Program-made: the position numbers and the translations under genes
Part shown: piece after piece, positions 11,701 through 20,280 of the stretch
Position numbering within the stretch: position 1 is the first letter of the stretch
How the letters are laid out: every line of letters begins with the position of its first letter
Assembly (NCBI GenBank): GCA_964455095.1
Contig: CAYVUV010000356.1
Location: 89,570 to 153,569, forward strand
DNA: 64,000 nucleotides
From: CAYVUV01 sp964455095
GTDB taxonomy: Bacteria; Desulfobacterota; Binatia; HRBIN30; CADEER01
Direction of reading: 5' to 3'
The notes under the pieces: generated by a model
Seen by the model: the letters and a program-made list of their open reading frames with translations, nothing else
The model's database searches: none
Told to the model about the DNA's origin: nothing

Positions 11701-11820
11701 GCACAGCTGGTCTATCCCGAGGGGTTGCCCGTCGATGCCGCCAAGGGCGAATACCTGCATTGGCGCGACCTCGCGGACGTCTCCTCCGCTAACATTGGCT
11801 CTTGGAGCGCGCTACACTGA
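8773..11820 (+). CDS. gspD: Type II secretion secretin GspD with unusual insertions
   Basis: Outer-membrane channel subunit. 1015 residues, against about 650-750 usual. Order: signal peptide, a Pro/Ala-rich stretch (about 25-100), N0 domain (ITMDFQDVELAVLVKFISEITG), N1 and N2 domains, a Gln/Ala-rich loop, N3 with a Gly-rich insertion of about 120 residues (window 9998-10340), then the secretin barrel domain (VGQNIPFLASR, GLISDDISNQENSIPFLSEIPIIG). After the barrel come about 190 extra residues: a Pro/acidic linker and a compact C-terminal segment (NRYVLLASFSERG onward) not typical of GspD. GAGGTG precedes the ATG. The Gly-rich loop probably sits in the periplasmic lumen. Confidence 0.93.
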   Translation: MQWFCSWLGIVSLAVGLLGFEVVAAQDAPAPPPPAPAGAAPPPAAAPPAAAAPPAVAPRPAVARPPVAVAPPPAAVVPPPAAVAPPPVAVPPPAEPEPPPSGPDEKLITMDFQDVELAVLVKFISEITGRNFILDERVKGKVTIISPGKISVEEAYAVFQSVLQVKNFTTVPSGSIIKILGSQEAKSATIDTVLPGGASSLTDEFITKLIPMKNVDVNNMLPIVQPLVSPNGLLAAYTATNLMILIDSASNIARIGKILRELDVPGFERDTDVVRLNYAFAAEVAAVIAQVLETPASGQQQQGLAPRAAAPPPAARPGAAAAARRPGAAPGQSSTITSGGDGQGAYKIIPDERTNSLIVVAGPLEMNKIRDLIVRLDVPLRFGTGRIHVHYLKYANAFEIVPVLSDLIGGGGGGGAGGLGGGLLGRSLGGSTAFRGGRLGQRGGLGGLAGNLGGGGLGGLGGLGGGGLGGLGGGGLGGGFGSNSQRGGAAGSLGRGGGSFGGGIGGLGGLGGGGSVTGGGSGEFEGLVRITADPSTNALIVNASPQDFETLKRVIEQLDVRRRQVYVEAIILEVRLETQRALGIELQGVTGINNGVAIGRTNFGNINSFLDPTRLTGIPGLLAAAASNQTVRLPNGTVVPAQVALLTAAQGNTDVNILSAPNILTTDNREAEIVVGQNIPFLASRSTSETNLANTFSTIERRDVGITLRLTPQISEGGMVRMDLFQEVSAVIPSSVIDANQLGPSTTIRSATTSVVVRNAQTVVIGGLISDDISNQENSIPFLSEIPIIGNLLRSSNVERRKINLLIFLTPHIVLDAQDHRDLSLEQRGKIRAFMEDHHFRNLRREQLDTPNWDPPLPPRRPPGEDDEADGRSEPPARSEWDKPVAAERPDPQRDTAARNQLLDPPAVNRYVLLASFSERGTAPPALQSASGLVAIALPDDSALTTLFRKGEQYRFQNDNFQGLYRCLEAYPGAYAAQLVYPEGLPVDAAKGEYLHWRDLADVSSANIGSWSALH
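9998..10340 (+). repeat. Gly-rich low-complexity repeat inside gspD
   Basis: Tandem, imperfect copies of a GGCCTGGGCGGC-like unit encode Gly-Gly-Leu-Gly-Gly runs within the N3 region of the secretin. The repeat is in frame throughout, so it can expand or contract without breaking the gene. Confidence 0.8.
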
Positions 11821-11824
11821 CCGT

Positions 11825-13534
11825 ATGGCAGTTGCGGCCAAATCCCTCGAAGCCCTCCTGATCGAGCAAGGCGCCATCTCCGAGGCGATTCTCGAGAAGG
11901 CGCGCGAGCGCCAGCGCGATGGGCGGCGGCTCGGTGACGTCCTGCAGGAGATGGGCGCCATCGATGGGAAGACCTGGGCCCAAGCCCTGGCGGGCCACTA
12001 CGGATTGCCGTTCATCGAGCAGCTTCCCCAAGACGAGCATCCCGGCGAGTGGGTCGACACGCTGCCGATCAACTTCGCCAAGCGCTTCCAACTGCTGCCG
12101 GTCGGTCGCGATGGCGACGCGATCGTGCTCGCCACGGCCGATCCGTCGGCGCTCGGCCCGATCGACGACGTGCGGTTGCTGCTGCACAAGCCGGTGCGCG
12201 TCGTCGTCGCTCCGGGCGCGGTGATTCTCGACGCCATCAACCGGGTCTACGACCTGGCCTCCGGGTCGGCTTCCGAGCTCATGGACGGCCTCGATGACGA
12301 GCGACTCGACCTCGTAGCGACGGAGTTCGAAGGCCCCGTCGACCTGCTCGACGCCGACGACGAGGCGCCGATCATCCGGCTGGTCAACTCGCTGCTGTTT
12401 CAGGCGGTGAAGGACCGCGCCAGCGACATTCACATCGAGCCGTTCGAGCGCGACCTGTCGGTGCGTTTTCGCATCGACGGCATTCTCTACGACATCATCT
12501 CCCCGCCCAAGCGCTTCCAGCCGGTCATCATCTCGCGCGTCAAGGTCATGTCCGGCCTCAACATCGCCGAGAAGCGCCTGCCGCAGGACGGGCGCATTCG
12601 CATCAAACTGGCCGGCAAGGACGTCGATATCCGCGTCTCCACCGTGCCGACCGCCCACGGCGAGCGCGTCGTCATGCGTTTGCTCGATCGCTCGTCGACC
12701 ATCTTGCGCCTCAATGAGCTCGGCCTGGTCGGCAACAAGCACGAGGTGGTGGATCAGCTCATCCACCAGTCGCATGGCATCATCCTGGTCACCGGCCCCA
12801 CCGGTAGCGGTAAGACGACGACGCTCTATGCGGCGTTGTCCAATATCAACACCAGCGACAAGAACATCATCACCATCGAGGATCCGATCGAGTACCAGCT
12901 GCACGGCGTCGGCCAGATTCAGGTCAATCCGCGCATCGAGCTGACCTTTGCCGGCGGTCTGCGCTCCATCCTGCGCCAAGACCCCGACGTCATCATGGTC
13001 GGCGAAATTCGCGACGTCGAGACAGCCAAGATCGCCATCCAGGCGGCGTTGACCGGCCATCTCGTCTTCTCGACCCTGCACACCAACGACTCGTGCGGAG
13101 CCATCACCCGCCTGCTCGACATGGGCATCGAGCCGTTCCTGGTCTCGTCGTCGGTGATCGCGGTGATGGCCCAGCGCCTGGTACGCCGCGTCTGCCCGTC
13201 GTGTCGCGAGCCGTACCGCCCGTCGATGGAGGAGCTGCGCCAGCTCGGCCTCTCGTCCGATCGCCTCGAGGACCAGACCGTGTACCGGCCCGGCCCCGGA
13301 TGCCCGGACTGCAAGCAGACCGGCTACCGCGGCCGCAGCGGCATTCACGAGCTGCTGGTCATCGACGACGAGGTGCGCAACCTGGTGATGCGCGCCGCCG
13401 ACGCTGCCACCATCCGCCGTGCCGCGCAGGCCAAAGGCATGGCGTCGTTGCGCGAGGATGGGGCCGAGAAGGTGCTCGCCGGGATCACTACGGTCGAGGA
13501 GATTCTGCGCGTGACGCAAGAGGACCTGATCTAG
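11825..13534 (+). CDS. gspE: Type II secretion ATPase GspE
   Basis: 569-residue secretion ATPase that drives pseudopilus assembly from the cytoplasm. Seen: an N-terminal MshEN-type domain (ALLIEQGAISEAILEKA), an Asp-box region, Walker A GPTGSGKTTTLYA near residue 323, Walker B DPDVIMVGEIRD, a His box (LVFSTLHTNDS), and the zinc finger CPSC...CPDC of GspE/PilB proteins. The start at ATG 11825 (MAVAAKSLEALL) is 4 nt after gspD; a longer frame from 11381 is only overlap with gspD. Confidence 0.96.
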   Translation: MAVAAKSLEALLIEQGAISEAILEKARERQRDGRRLGDVLQEMGAIDGKTWAQALAGHYGLPFIEQLPQDEHPGEWVDTLPINFAKRFQLLPVGRDGDAIVLATADPSALGPIDDVRLLLHKPVRVVVAPGAVILDAINRVYDLASGSASELMDGLDDERLDLVATEFEGPVDLLDADDEAPIIRLVNSLLFQAVKDRASDIHIEPFERDLSVRFRIDGILYDIISPPKRFQPVIISRVKVMSGLNIAEKRLPQDGRIRIKLAGKDVDIRVSTVPTAHGERVVMRLLDRSSTILRLNELGLVGNKHEVVDQLIHQSHGIILVTGPTGSGKTTTLYAALSNINTSDKNIITIEDPIEYQLHGVGQIQVNPRIELTFAGGLRSILRQDPDVIMVGEIRDVETAKIAIQAALTGHLVFSTLHTNDSCGAITRLLDMGIEPFLVSSSVIAVMAQRLVRRVCPSCREPYRPSMEELRQLGLSSDRLEDQTVYRPGPGCPDCKQTGYRGRSGIHELLVIDDEVRNLVMRAADAATIRRAAQAKGMASLREDGAEKVLAGITTVEEILRVTQEDLI

Positions 13535-13590
13535 CCGGCGGGATGGCGATCGAATTTCGCCGTCGCGAATTGCGTCGAACATGACGGCCC

Positions 13591-14841
13591 ATGCCAGTCT
13601 ACGCGTACAAAGGACTCAACGATAAGGGGCGCAATGTCGGTGGCATCATCGATGCCGACACCCCGAAGACCGCCCGGCTGAAGCTGCGGCGGATCGGCGT
13701 CTATCCCACCGACGTCATCGAAGAGCGCGAGCAGAAGGCCAAGGAGGAGGCGGGCGGCGCCGCCAACACGGTGGCCGGGCTCGACCTCGGCGGCTTGTTC
13801 GCGGCGCGCATCACGCCGCAGGACCTGTCGCTGATCACGCGCCAGCTGTCGACCCTCGTCGGAGCGGGCTTGCCGCTGGTCGAGTGCCTCGGCGCGCTCA
13901 TCGAGCAGATCGACAACTCGCGGCAGAAACGCATTCTCTCGCAGGTGCGCCAACGCGTCGTGGAAGGCGGCACCCTGGCGGACGCGATGCAGGCGCACCC
14001 GCGCGTGTTCAACGACCTGTACGTCAACATGGTGCGCGCCGGCGAGGCGAGCGGCGCGCTCGACATCGTGCTCCTGCGCCTGGCCGACTATACGGAGCGC
14101 TCGGCCCTGCTGCGCAGCAAAGTGCGCGCGGCGCTGACCTACCCGGTCCTGATGGGCATCGCGAGCAGCGGCATTCTGCTCTTCCTCCTGTCCTACGTCG
14201 TGCCCAAGGTCACCCGCATCTTCACCGAGAGCAAGCAGACGCTGCCGACGATGACCGTCGTGCTGCTCGCGGTCAGCAACTTCGCCTCGAACTACTGGTG
14301 GTTGATCGTCGGGCTGGCGGTGGTCGCCGTCATCGCCGTGCGGGTGTCGATGCGGACGGAGGCCGGTCTGCTGCGCTTCGACAATACCGTGCTGCGCATT
14401 CCGTACTTCGGCAAGGTCATCAAGAAAGTCGCCCTGGCCCGGTTCGCGCGCACGTTGTCGACGTTGCTGGTCGGGGGCATTCCGCTCCTGCACGCGCTCG
14501 ACATCGTCAAGCACGTGGTGATGAACTCGGTGCTGAAGAATGCCATCGAGGAAGGGCGCACCAGCATCCGCGAAGGACAGAGCGTGGCCGAGCCACTCAA
14601 GCGCAGCGGCCACTTCCCGCCCTTGCTCGTGCATATGATCGCCGTCGGCGAGAAGAGCGGCGAGCTCGAGCAGATGCTGTCGCGCGCCGCCGACGCCTAC
14701 GACAACGAAGTCGAAGCCTCGGTCTCGGCCTTGAGCAGCATCATGGAACCGATGATGATCATCTTCATGGGCGGCGTCGTGCTGTTCATCGTGATGGCCA
14801 TCCTTCTGCCGATCTTCCAGCTCAACGAGATGGTCAAGTAA
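13591..14841 (+). CDS. gspF: Type II secretion inner-membrane platform protein GspF
   Basis: 416-residue polytopic protein that couples the ATPase to the pseudopilus. It begins with the typical MPVYAYKGLNDKGR start. Two GspF domains are present: LITRQLSTLVGAGLPLVECL and FARTLSTLLVGGIPLLHALD mark them. Three hydrophobic helices are seen, with the last near the C-terminus (IIFMGGVVLFIVMAILLPIFQL). PLLVHMIAVGEKSGELEQML is a family hallmark. It is 56 nt from gspE and 29 nt ahead of gspG. Confidence 0.96.
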   Translation: MPVYAYKGLNDKGRNVGGIIDADTPKTARLKLRRIGVYPTDVIEEREQKAKEEAGGAANTVAGLDLGGLFAARITPQDLSLITRQLSTLVGAGLPLVECLGALIEQIDNSRQKRILSQVRQRVVEGGTLADAMQAHPRVFNDLYVNMVRAGEASGALDIVLLRLADYTERSALLRSKVRAALTYPVLMGIASSGILLFLLSYVVPKVTRIFTESKQTLPTMTVVLLAVSNFASNYWWLIVGLAVVAVIAVRVSMRTEAGLLRFDNTVLRIPYFGKVIKKVALARFARTLSTLLVGGIPLLHALDIVKHVVMNSVLKNAIEEGRTSIREGQSVAEPLKRSGHFPPLLVHMIAVGEKSGELEQMLSRAADAYDNEVEASVSALSSIMEPMMIIFMGGVVLFIVMAILLPIFQLNEMVK

Positions 14842-14870
14842 GCGCTGCCCCCGAGTTGGAGGATATGACA

Positions 14871-15290
14871 ATGCGTCGCGGTTCACTACAAGCTGGATTC
14901 ACCCTCATCGAGATCATGGTCGTGGTGTTCATCCTCGGCCTGCTCGTCACCCTGGTGGCGCCGCGCATCATCGGCCGCACCGATGAGGCGCGCGTGACCA
15001 AGGCGCGCGCCGACATCAAGGCGATCGAGGAATCGCTGCACCTCTTCAAGCTCGACAACGGCTTCTACCCGTCGACGGCCGAGGGGCTGCAGGCGCTGAT
15101 CACGCCGCCGCCGCGGGCGCGCAAGTTCAACCCCGACGGCTACCTCGACAAGATGCCGGTCGACCCGTGGCAGAACGAGTATATCTACGCCAGCAATGGC
15201 CGCGACATCGTGATCAAGTCGTTTGGCGCCGACGGCGTCGAGGGCGGTGAAGCCTACAACGCCGACATCGACAACTTCAGCGATCGATGA
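14871..15290 (+). CDS. gspG: Major pseudopilin GspG
   Basis: 139-residue major pseudopilin. The prepilin leader ends GFTLIEIMVVVFILGLLV, with cleavage expected after the Gly by GspO (not in this window). The C-terminal calcium-binding region typical of GspG is visible (DKMPVDPWQNEYIYASNG and FGADGVEGG). I choose ATG 14871 because GGAGG at 14858-14862 is eight bases upstream; an ATG at 14865 is too close to that site. It overlaps gspH by 4 nt. Confidence 0.95.
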   Translation: MRRGSLQAGFTLIEIMVVVFILGLLVTLVAPRIIGRTDEARVTKARADIKAIEESLHLFKLDNGFYPSTAEGLQALITPPPRARKFNPDGYLDKMPVDPWQNEYIYASNGRDIVIKSFGADGVEGGEAYNADIDNFSDR

Positions 15291-15874
15291 TGGCCGCGCC
15301 CCCATCGCACGCGCCGGCCCGGCTCCGCGCCGGCGGCCGGCGCGGCCGCACGGGGGGCACGGCTGGCTTCACGCTGATCGAGATCGGCCTGGTGATCCTG
15401 GTCATCGGGGTCGTGCTGGGATTGATCATCCCGCGCTTGCGCGACCAATCGCACAGTGAGCTGGTGTCGCATGCGCGCAAGCTCGCCGTCACGATTCGGT
15501 TCCTGCGCAATGAGGCCATCCTGAGTGGGCGCACCTACCGGCTCAACTACGATCTCGACCAGCAGCGCTACTGGGCGACCTCGGCCGATGCCGACAGCGA
15601 TCCCGAGAGCGGCAACTTCGTGCGCGAGAGCGGCGTCCTCGCCAAGGGCGTCACCTTGCCGCCGCCGGTCGGCATCTCGGACGTTACCTTGCCGCTGATC
15701 GCCGGCAAGCTGCAGACGGGCATCGCGTACACGCATTTCTACCCCGATGGGTACGTCGACCTCACCATCCTGCACATCGACAACGGGCAGGATGCCTACA
15801 CGCTGCGGATCGATTCGCTTTCCGGCCGTGTGTACCTGACGGCTGGCTACCAGGACTTTGACTACGCTGCGTGA
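15287..15874 (+). CDS. gspH: Minor pseudopilin GspH
   Basis: 195 residues with an Arg/Gly-rich cytoplasmic leader, then GFTLIEIGLVILVIGVVLGL, the prepilin cleavage and membrane helix. The globular domain continues with the LRDQSHSELVSHARKLA segment seen in GspH/FimT proteins. ATGATG at 15287 overlaps the gspG stop. The leader of about 26 residues is long for a pseudopilin; the peptidase site itself is intact. Its end overlaps gspI. Confidence 0.85.
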   Translation: MMAAPPSHAPARLRAGGRRGRTGGTAGFTLIEIGLVILVIGVVLGLIIPRLRDQSHSELVSHARKLAVTIRFLRNEAILSGRTYRLNYDLDQQRYWATSADADSDPESGNFVRESGVLAKGVTLPPPVGISDVTLPLIAGKLQTGIAYTHFYPDGYVDLTILHIDNGQDAYTLRIDSLSGRVYLTAGYQDFDYAA

Positions 15875-16274
15875 CGCCGCCGGCCGGTCCGCCCACGGTA
15901 CCCGTGCCGGTTTCACCCTGCTCGAGGTGATGGTGGCGCTGACCGTCGTCGCCTTCGCCTTCGTCGGCCTGCTCGGGCTCCACAACCGCAATCTGGCCCT
16001 CGTCGGTCGCGATCAAGAACTGACCCGCGCGGTGCTCCTCGGCCGGCAGATCATCACTGAAATGGAGCTGGTGGAACAGTTTCCCGATGTCGGAACCTCG
16101 AACGGCGAGTTCGCCAACGCCCCCGGTTTCATGTGGGAGCGCGAGGTGACGGAGACCGAATTGCCAGCCGTGCACCGTGTGCTGGTGCGCGTCATCTGGG
16201 ACGAGCGCATCCCCAACGCCTGCGAGCTGCTGTACTTCATCCGAGATCGCCGTGAACCAGAACAACTCCAGTAA
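15858..16274 (+). CDS. gspI: Minor pseudopilin GspI
   Basis: 138 residues; leader ends RAGFTLLEVMVALTVVAFAF, a clear class III signal and helix. GspI caps the pseudopilus tip with GspJ and GspK. The start is a TTG at 15858 within the last codons of gspH, giving a 17-nt overlap; no better start exists before the leader, so translational coupling is likely. It ends inside the start region of gspJ. Confidence 0.85.
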   Translation: MTTLRDAAGRSAHGTRAGFTLLEVMVALTVVAFAFVGLLGLHNRNLALVGRDQELTRAVLLGRQIITEMELVEQFPDVGTSNGEFANAPGFMWEREVTETELPAVHRVLVRVIWDERIPNACELLYFIRDRREPEQLQ

Positions 16275-17106
16275 CCGCCGCGAGCGTGGCTTCACGCTGA
16301 TCGAGATCCTGCTTGCCGTGGTCATCCTCGGCATCATTCTGGTCACCGTGTACGGGTCGCTCTCCCGCACCATCAACTCCAAAGACACGGCGGAAGAGCG
16401 CGCCGAGCTCTACGCCAGCGGCCGCGAGGCGGTGCTGAAGATGGCGAGTGAGATCGAGACCGCCATCACGCCGCTGTCGGGCGATCGCGTGTACTTCCGC
16501 GGCACTGCTGGCCCGGCGCCGACGATCGAGTTCATCGCTATGAACCGCGGCGGCTACGGGCTCAACCGCGTGCGCCCTGGCCGCGTGCTGATCGCCTATA
16601 CGCTCGATCCGGTTCCCAAGCGCCGCGGCATCTTCGCCCTGCGGCGCGAGGAGCACCTGTTTGCGGCCCTGCTCGCCGAGGCCGACGGCATCGAGCCTGT
16701 GGTCGACGAGGAAGACGAGGAAGATCCGGCGCCGAAGGCGATCGCGACCTATTTACTCGACTGCCCCGATATGCCCAACGAAATCGACCTGCCGGGGAGC
16801 TGCATCCGCATCGTCGGCCTCACGTTTCGCTATTTCGATCAGGCGCTGGGTCAGTGGACCGACGCCTGGGACAGCACGGTCGAGGACACGGCGATGTACC
16901 GCCGTCTGCCGTCGGCGGTGGAGATCTCATTGGTCCTGGCCGACGACGACGGCGGCCAATTCACCAGTGACTTCAGCACCATCGTCGACCTGCCGCTGTC
17001 CGAAGGGCAACCCACGCCATCGATTGGTGGAGGCTCCCCCGCGCAAGACGACAATGCAGACGACGACGGCGAAGCCGATCTCGAGGACGAGCCGGGGGAC
17101 GAATGA
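16252..17106 (+). CDS. gspJ: Minor pseudopilin GspJ
   Basis: 284 residues from GTG 16252 (VNQNNSSNRRERGFTLIEILL), with normal cleavage at G/F. Longer than typical GspJ (about 200): it carries an acidic insert (VDEEDEEDPAPK) near residue 160 and an acidic, disordered C-terminal tail (QDDNADDDGEADLEDEPGDE). These may be calcium-binding or simply flexible. The stop overlaps the gspK start by 4 nt. Confidence 0.85.
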   Translation: MNQNNSSNRRERGFTLIEILLAVVILGIILVTVYGSLSRTINSKDTAEERAELYASGREAVLKMASEIETAITPLSGDRVYFRGTAGPAPTIEFIAMNRGGYGLNRVRPGRVLIAYTLDPVPKRRGIFALRREEHLFAALLAEADGIEPVVDEEDEEDPAPKAIATYLLDCPDMPNEIDLPGSCIRIVGLTFRYFDQALGQWTDAWDSTVEDTAMYRRLPSAVEISLVLADDDGGQFTSDFSTIVDLPLSEGQPTPSIGGGSPAQDDNADDDGEADLEDEPGDE

Positions 17107-18218
17107 GGTCCGCTCGCCGTCAATCAGGACCGGCCCATCGCGGCGCGCTGCGCAGCGAGCGCGGCATCGCGTTGATCATCGTGCTGTCCATCGTCGCGCT
17201 GCTGACGATTACCGTTACCGAGTTCACCTACAGCGTGCAGCTCGATCAGCACCGCGTGCGCAACGCCGTGCACGCCCTGCAGGCCAGCTTGCTGGCGCGC
17301 TCGGGGATCAACATCGCCGAGGGCTTCTTGATGCTCGACGAGGAAGGAGCCTGGGACGGCTTCACCGAGCAGTGGTGGCTGGACCTCGACGAGTTCTGCC
17401 GCAGCCTCGAGATCAGCGACACGATGCACATTCAGTGCAAGGTCGAGGACGAGAGCGGCAAGATCAACGTCAACCTGACCCGCACTCGACCGACGCCGCC
17501 GAACGCCGAGGGCAACCTCAAGACGCGCGATGCGTTTCTGCGCGACGCGCTGCGGAGAATGTTCGAGGCGCACGGAATCAAGGTCGAGCTGGTCGATGAT
17601 TTGAAGGATTACTGGCTGAAGGAGCCGACCGTCGGCGCGGACGGGCGGTTGCAGGCGATTCCCGCTTTCGGCTCGCTCGAGGACTTTGGCGCCACGTTCG
17701 GCATTCCCACACCGCTACTGCACCGGCTGCGCCCGCTCTTGACGGCTCAGCCGGCCAACGTGCTGGGCGCGATCAACATCAACACCGCCCCACCCGAGGT
17801 GTTGGCCGCGGTGGTCAACGATCCGCAGGTCGTGTCGGATATCCTGGCCAAACAGGGCGAGGAGGAACCGTTCATCAACGCGGGGGCCATCAAGGGGGCG
17901 TTGGGCAGCATCGAAGACGCGAACGTGATCGCGCAGCTGTTCAACGTGCGCAGCAGTCTGTTCCGGCTGCAGGCGAGCGCGTTGACCAACGTCGATCCGA
18001 GCGACCCGGAGAGTGGAGGCATCGGTCAGACCTTGAGCGTTCTGGTCGCTCGCCGGGTCGATCCGCGGCGCAAGCCGACCGACCGCGAGGGGCCCGGCTG
18101 GACTTTACGCCCGTTGGACTGGCAAGTTGAGGGTGGGGCGCGACTCTTGCTGCATCCCGAGGCGGACGATTCGCGCGAGAACCTCGACGTAGGCGACGAG
18201 ATGGACAACGGCGGCTGA
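17103..18218 (+). CDS. gspK: Minor pseudopilin GspK
   Basis: 371-residue largest minor pseudopilin, at the pseudopilus tip. The leader reads SERGIALIIVLSIVALLTITV, with the atypical IALI rather than FTLIE that GspK proteins share. The SAM-like helical insert region (NINTAPPEVLAAVV) and EDESGKINVN are hallmark motifs. It ends with a TGATG overlap into gspL, so the two are probably coupled. Confidence 0.93.
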   Translation: MRSARRQSGPAHRGALRSERGIALIIVLSIVALLTITVTEFTYSVQLDQHRVRNAVHALQASLLARSGINIAEGFLMLDEEGAWDGFTEQWWLDLDEFCRSLEISDTMHIQCKVEDESGKINVNLTRTRPTPPNAEGNLKTRDAFLRDALRRMFEAHGIKVELVDDLKDYWLKEPTVGADGRLQAIPAFGSLEDFGATFGIPTPLLHRLRPLLTAQPANVLGAININTAPPEVLAAVVNDPQVVSDILAKQGEEEPFINAGAIKGALGSIEDANVIAQLFNVRSSLFRLQASALTNVDPSDPESGGIGQTLSVLVARRVDPRRKPTDREGPGWTLRPLDWQVEGGARLLLHPEADDSRENLDVGDEMDNGG

Positions 18219-19717
18219 TGGCTCAACGGATTTTTGCACTCGAAATCGGGGCCTCGGAGCTCAAGGCGGCGGTCGTCGAGACCAGCTTTCGCGACTACCG
18301 CGTGACCGGATTCTTTCGCGAGCCGGTGGTGCACGATGGCGGCGGCGCCGAACAAGTGCGCCGCTTTATCGAGCAGCACACCGAAGCCGGCGACACCGTG
18401 CTCTCGGCGCTGCCCGGCGATCGCGTCACGTGGCGTACGTTCTTTCTGCCGTTCCGCGACCGCAAGCGCCTCGAGCGCACGATCCCCTTCGAGCTCGAGA
18501 GCAGCGTGCCGTTCGGGCTGGACGAGGTCGTCGTCGACTATCAGGTGCTGCACCGCGACAAGGCCGGCACGACGGTGCTGGCCGCGCTGGTGCCCAAGGC
18601 CGAGGTCGCACGGCATCTCGAGCTGCTGCAGGGGGCCGGGGCCGACCCCAAGATCGTCGATCTGGGTCCGCTCGCGACGCTGAATGCCTTGAGCCTGGTG
18701 CCCGATCTGCCGCCGACCTTTGCCTTCCTCGACTGCGGGCTGGGGATCACCACGGTCGCGCTGTACCGCAACGGCGAGCTCGCCGGCCTGCGCACGCTGA
18801 CGCGCCAGAGCCCGGTGGCTGCCGCCCATACCAACGGCAGCGGCGGCGCCGCCGCCGAGAGCGGTGTTGCCGATTTGATCGGCGAGGTGCGGTGGACGCT
18901 GTTGGCGCTCAACGGCGCCCCGCTCGACGACGACCTGCCGTGCTACCTGGCGGGCGAATCGGCGGCCCTCGACGCGCTCGAGCGCGGGTTGCAGTCGGTG
19001 GTGCCGGGCGCCTTGCACCGCCTCGACCGGCTGCACCTGCGCGGTATGAACGGGGAAGCGGGCGGATCGGCCTCTTCGTTTACCTCCAGCCTGGGGCTGG
19101 CGTTGCGCGAGGTCGCGCCGTCCAATGCGCTCGGGGTGAACTTTCGGCGCGGCGAGTTCACATTCCACCGCAGTCAACAGGAGCTGCGCCGCGCGCTGCG
19201 CGGCGTGGCCGCGTTGGCGGCGGTGGTCCTGGCGTTGACGGTTGCCGATCTCTTCCTCGAGTACCGCCAGATGGCCGATCGGGTGGCCGCGATCGAAACA
19301 CAGGAGCGCAAGGTGTTTCGCGCCACGCTGCCCGATGTACCGGCAAGTGGCGACTTGCGCGGCCAACTGCAGGCCGAGATCGACGCCTTGCGCAGCCGGG
19401 TCACGTTGCTCAGCGACGTCGTGCCGGTGAGCACCTCGACCAGCGTCGACGTGTTGCGCGCCATCGCCGCGGCGATCCCGCCGAAGACGCGCGTCGACTG
19501 CGACGAGTACACCATGGACCCCGACGCGGTGCGCATTCGCGCCAACACCGAGACCTACGACTCGGTCGACGCGATCAAGCAGGAACTGCTCAACACCGGC
19601 TTCTTCAAGGATGTGCAGGTCAAGAACGCCAAGGCGGCGAAAGAGGGCGGCGGCGTGGACTTTCAGGTGACCCTGGATCTGGCGAAGACCTTCGGCGCGC
19701 GCAAGGAGCACCCATGA
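18218..19717 (+). CDS. gspL: Type II secretion protein GspL (PilM-like cytoplasmic domain)
   Basis: 499 residues. The N-terminal about 320 residues form an actin-like fold related to PilM/GspL (LEIGASELKAAVVE, FAFLDCGLGITTVALY). A transmembrane helix follows (GVAALAAVVLALTVADLFLEY, near 330-350), then a coiled segment and a small periplasmic ferredoxin-like domain. This recruits GspE to the platform and binds GspM. It overlaps gspK (TGATG) and gspM (4 nt). Confidence 0.88.
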   Translation: MAQRIFALEIGASELKAAVVETSFRDYRVTGFFREPVVHDGGGAEQVRRFIEQHTEAGDTVLSALPGDRVTWRTFFLPFRDRKRLERTIPFELESSVPFGLDEVVVDYQVLHRDKAGTTVLAALVPKAEVARHLELLQGAGADPKIVDLGPLATLNALSLVPDLPPTFAFLDCGLGITTVALYRNGELAGLRTLTRQSPVAAAHTNGSGGAAAESGVADLIGEVRWTLLALNGAPLDDDLPCYLAGESAALDALERGLQSVVPGALHRLDRLHLRGMNGEAGGSASSFTSSLGLALREVAPSNALGVNFRRGEFTFHRSQQELRRALRGVAALAAVVLALTVADLFLEYRQMADRVAAIETQERKVFRATLPDVPASGDLRGQLQAEIDALRSRVTLLSDVVPVSTSTSVDVLRAIAAAIPPKTRVDCDEYTMDPDAVRIRANTETYDSVDAIKQELLNTGFFKDVQVKNAKAAKEGGGVDFQVTLDLAKTFGARKEHP

Positions 19718-20280
19718 AGTTCGACTGGCGCCAGCTCTTCTCCTTCTATCAGCGCCTGTCGCCGCGCGAGCGCATGCTGCTCGGCCTGGCGGGTGGGGCG
19801 ATGCTGGTGATCGGCCTCTATGCCCTGGTGTGGGAGCCGCTGGCGCAGGGACGCGAGCTGCTCGGGCGGCGCATCGCGCAGAAAGAGCGCGAGCTCGGCG
19901 AGCTGCAGGAAATGCGCATCGCCTACCTCGAGCTGCTGCGCCAGGCCGAGGCCAGTCAGGCGGTGCTCGACAAGGCGGACGCGAAGTTCGCGCTGTTCCC
20001 CTTCATCGAAGCAACCGTGTCGCAGGTCGTCGGGCGCGAGCGCATTGCCTCGATGAACCCGCAGAACAAGGACATCAGCGATGCCTACCGCGAAGACTCG
20101 GTGGAGTTGAAGCTGACCGACATCGAGCTCGCGCAATTGGTGGACATGCTGTACCGCATCGAGAAGGGGCCGCATCCGCTGCGCGTCACCCGCCTGCAGC
20201 TCAAGAAGCGCTTTCGCGATCCGCACAAATTCGACATCACGGCGACCGTGGCGATGCTGCACCCGAAGAATCCCGCCTGA
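19714..20280 (+). CDS. gspM: Type II secretion protein GspM
   Basis: 188 residues: short cytoplasmic N-terminus with the LSPRERMLL segment typical of GspM, one transmembrane helix (GLAGGAMLVIGLYALVWEPL), a coiled region and a small periplasmic domain. GspM stabilises GspL. Position directly after gspL, with a 4-nt overlap, supports the call. The stop overlaps the next start by one base (TGATG). Confidence 0.85.
   Translation: MKFDWRQLFSFYQRLSPRERMLLGLAGGAMLVIGLYALVWEPLAQGRELLGRRIAQKERELGELQEMRIAYLELLRQAEASQAVLDKADAKFALFPFIEATVSQVVGRERIASMNPQNKDISDAYREDSVELKLTDIELAQLVDMLYRIEKGPHPLRVTRLQLKKRFRDPHKFDITATVAMLHPKNPA

Noticed and set aside
13531..14886. Minus-strand frame opposite gspF
   Set aside because: His/Asp/Arg-rich composition typical of antisense frames over GC-rich genes; gspF is certain.
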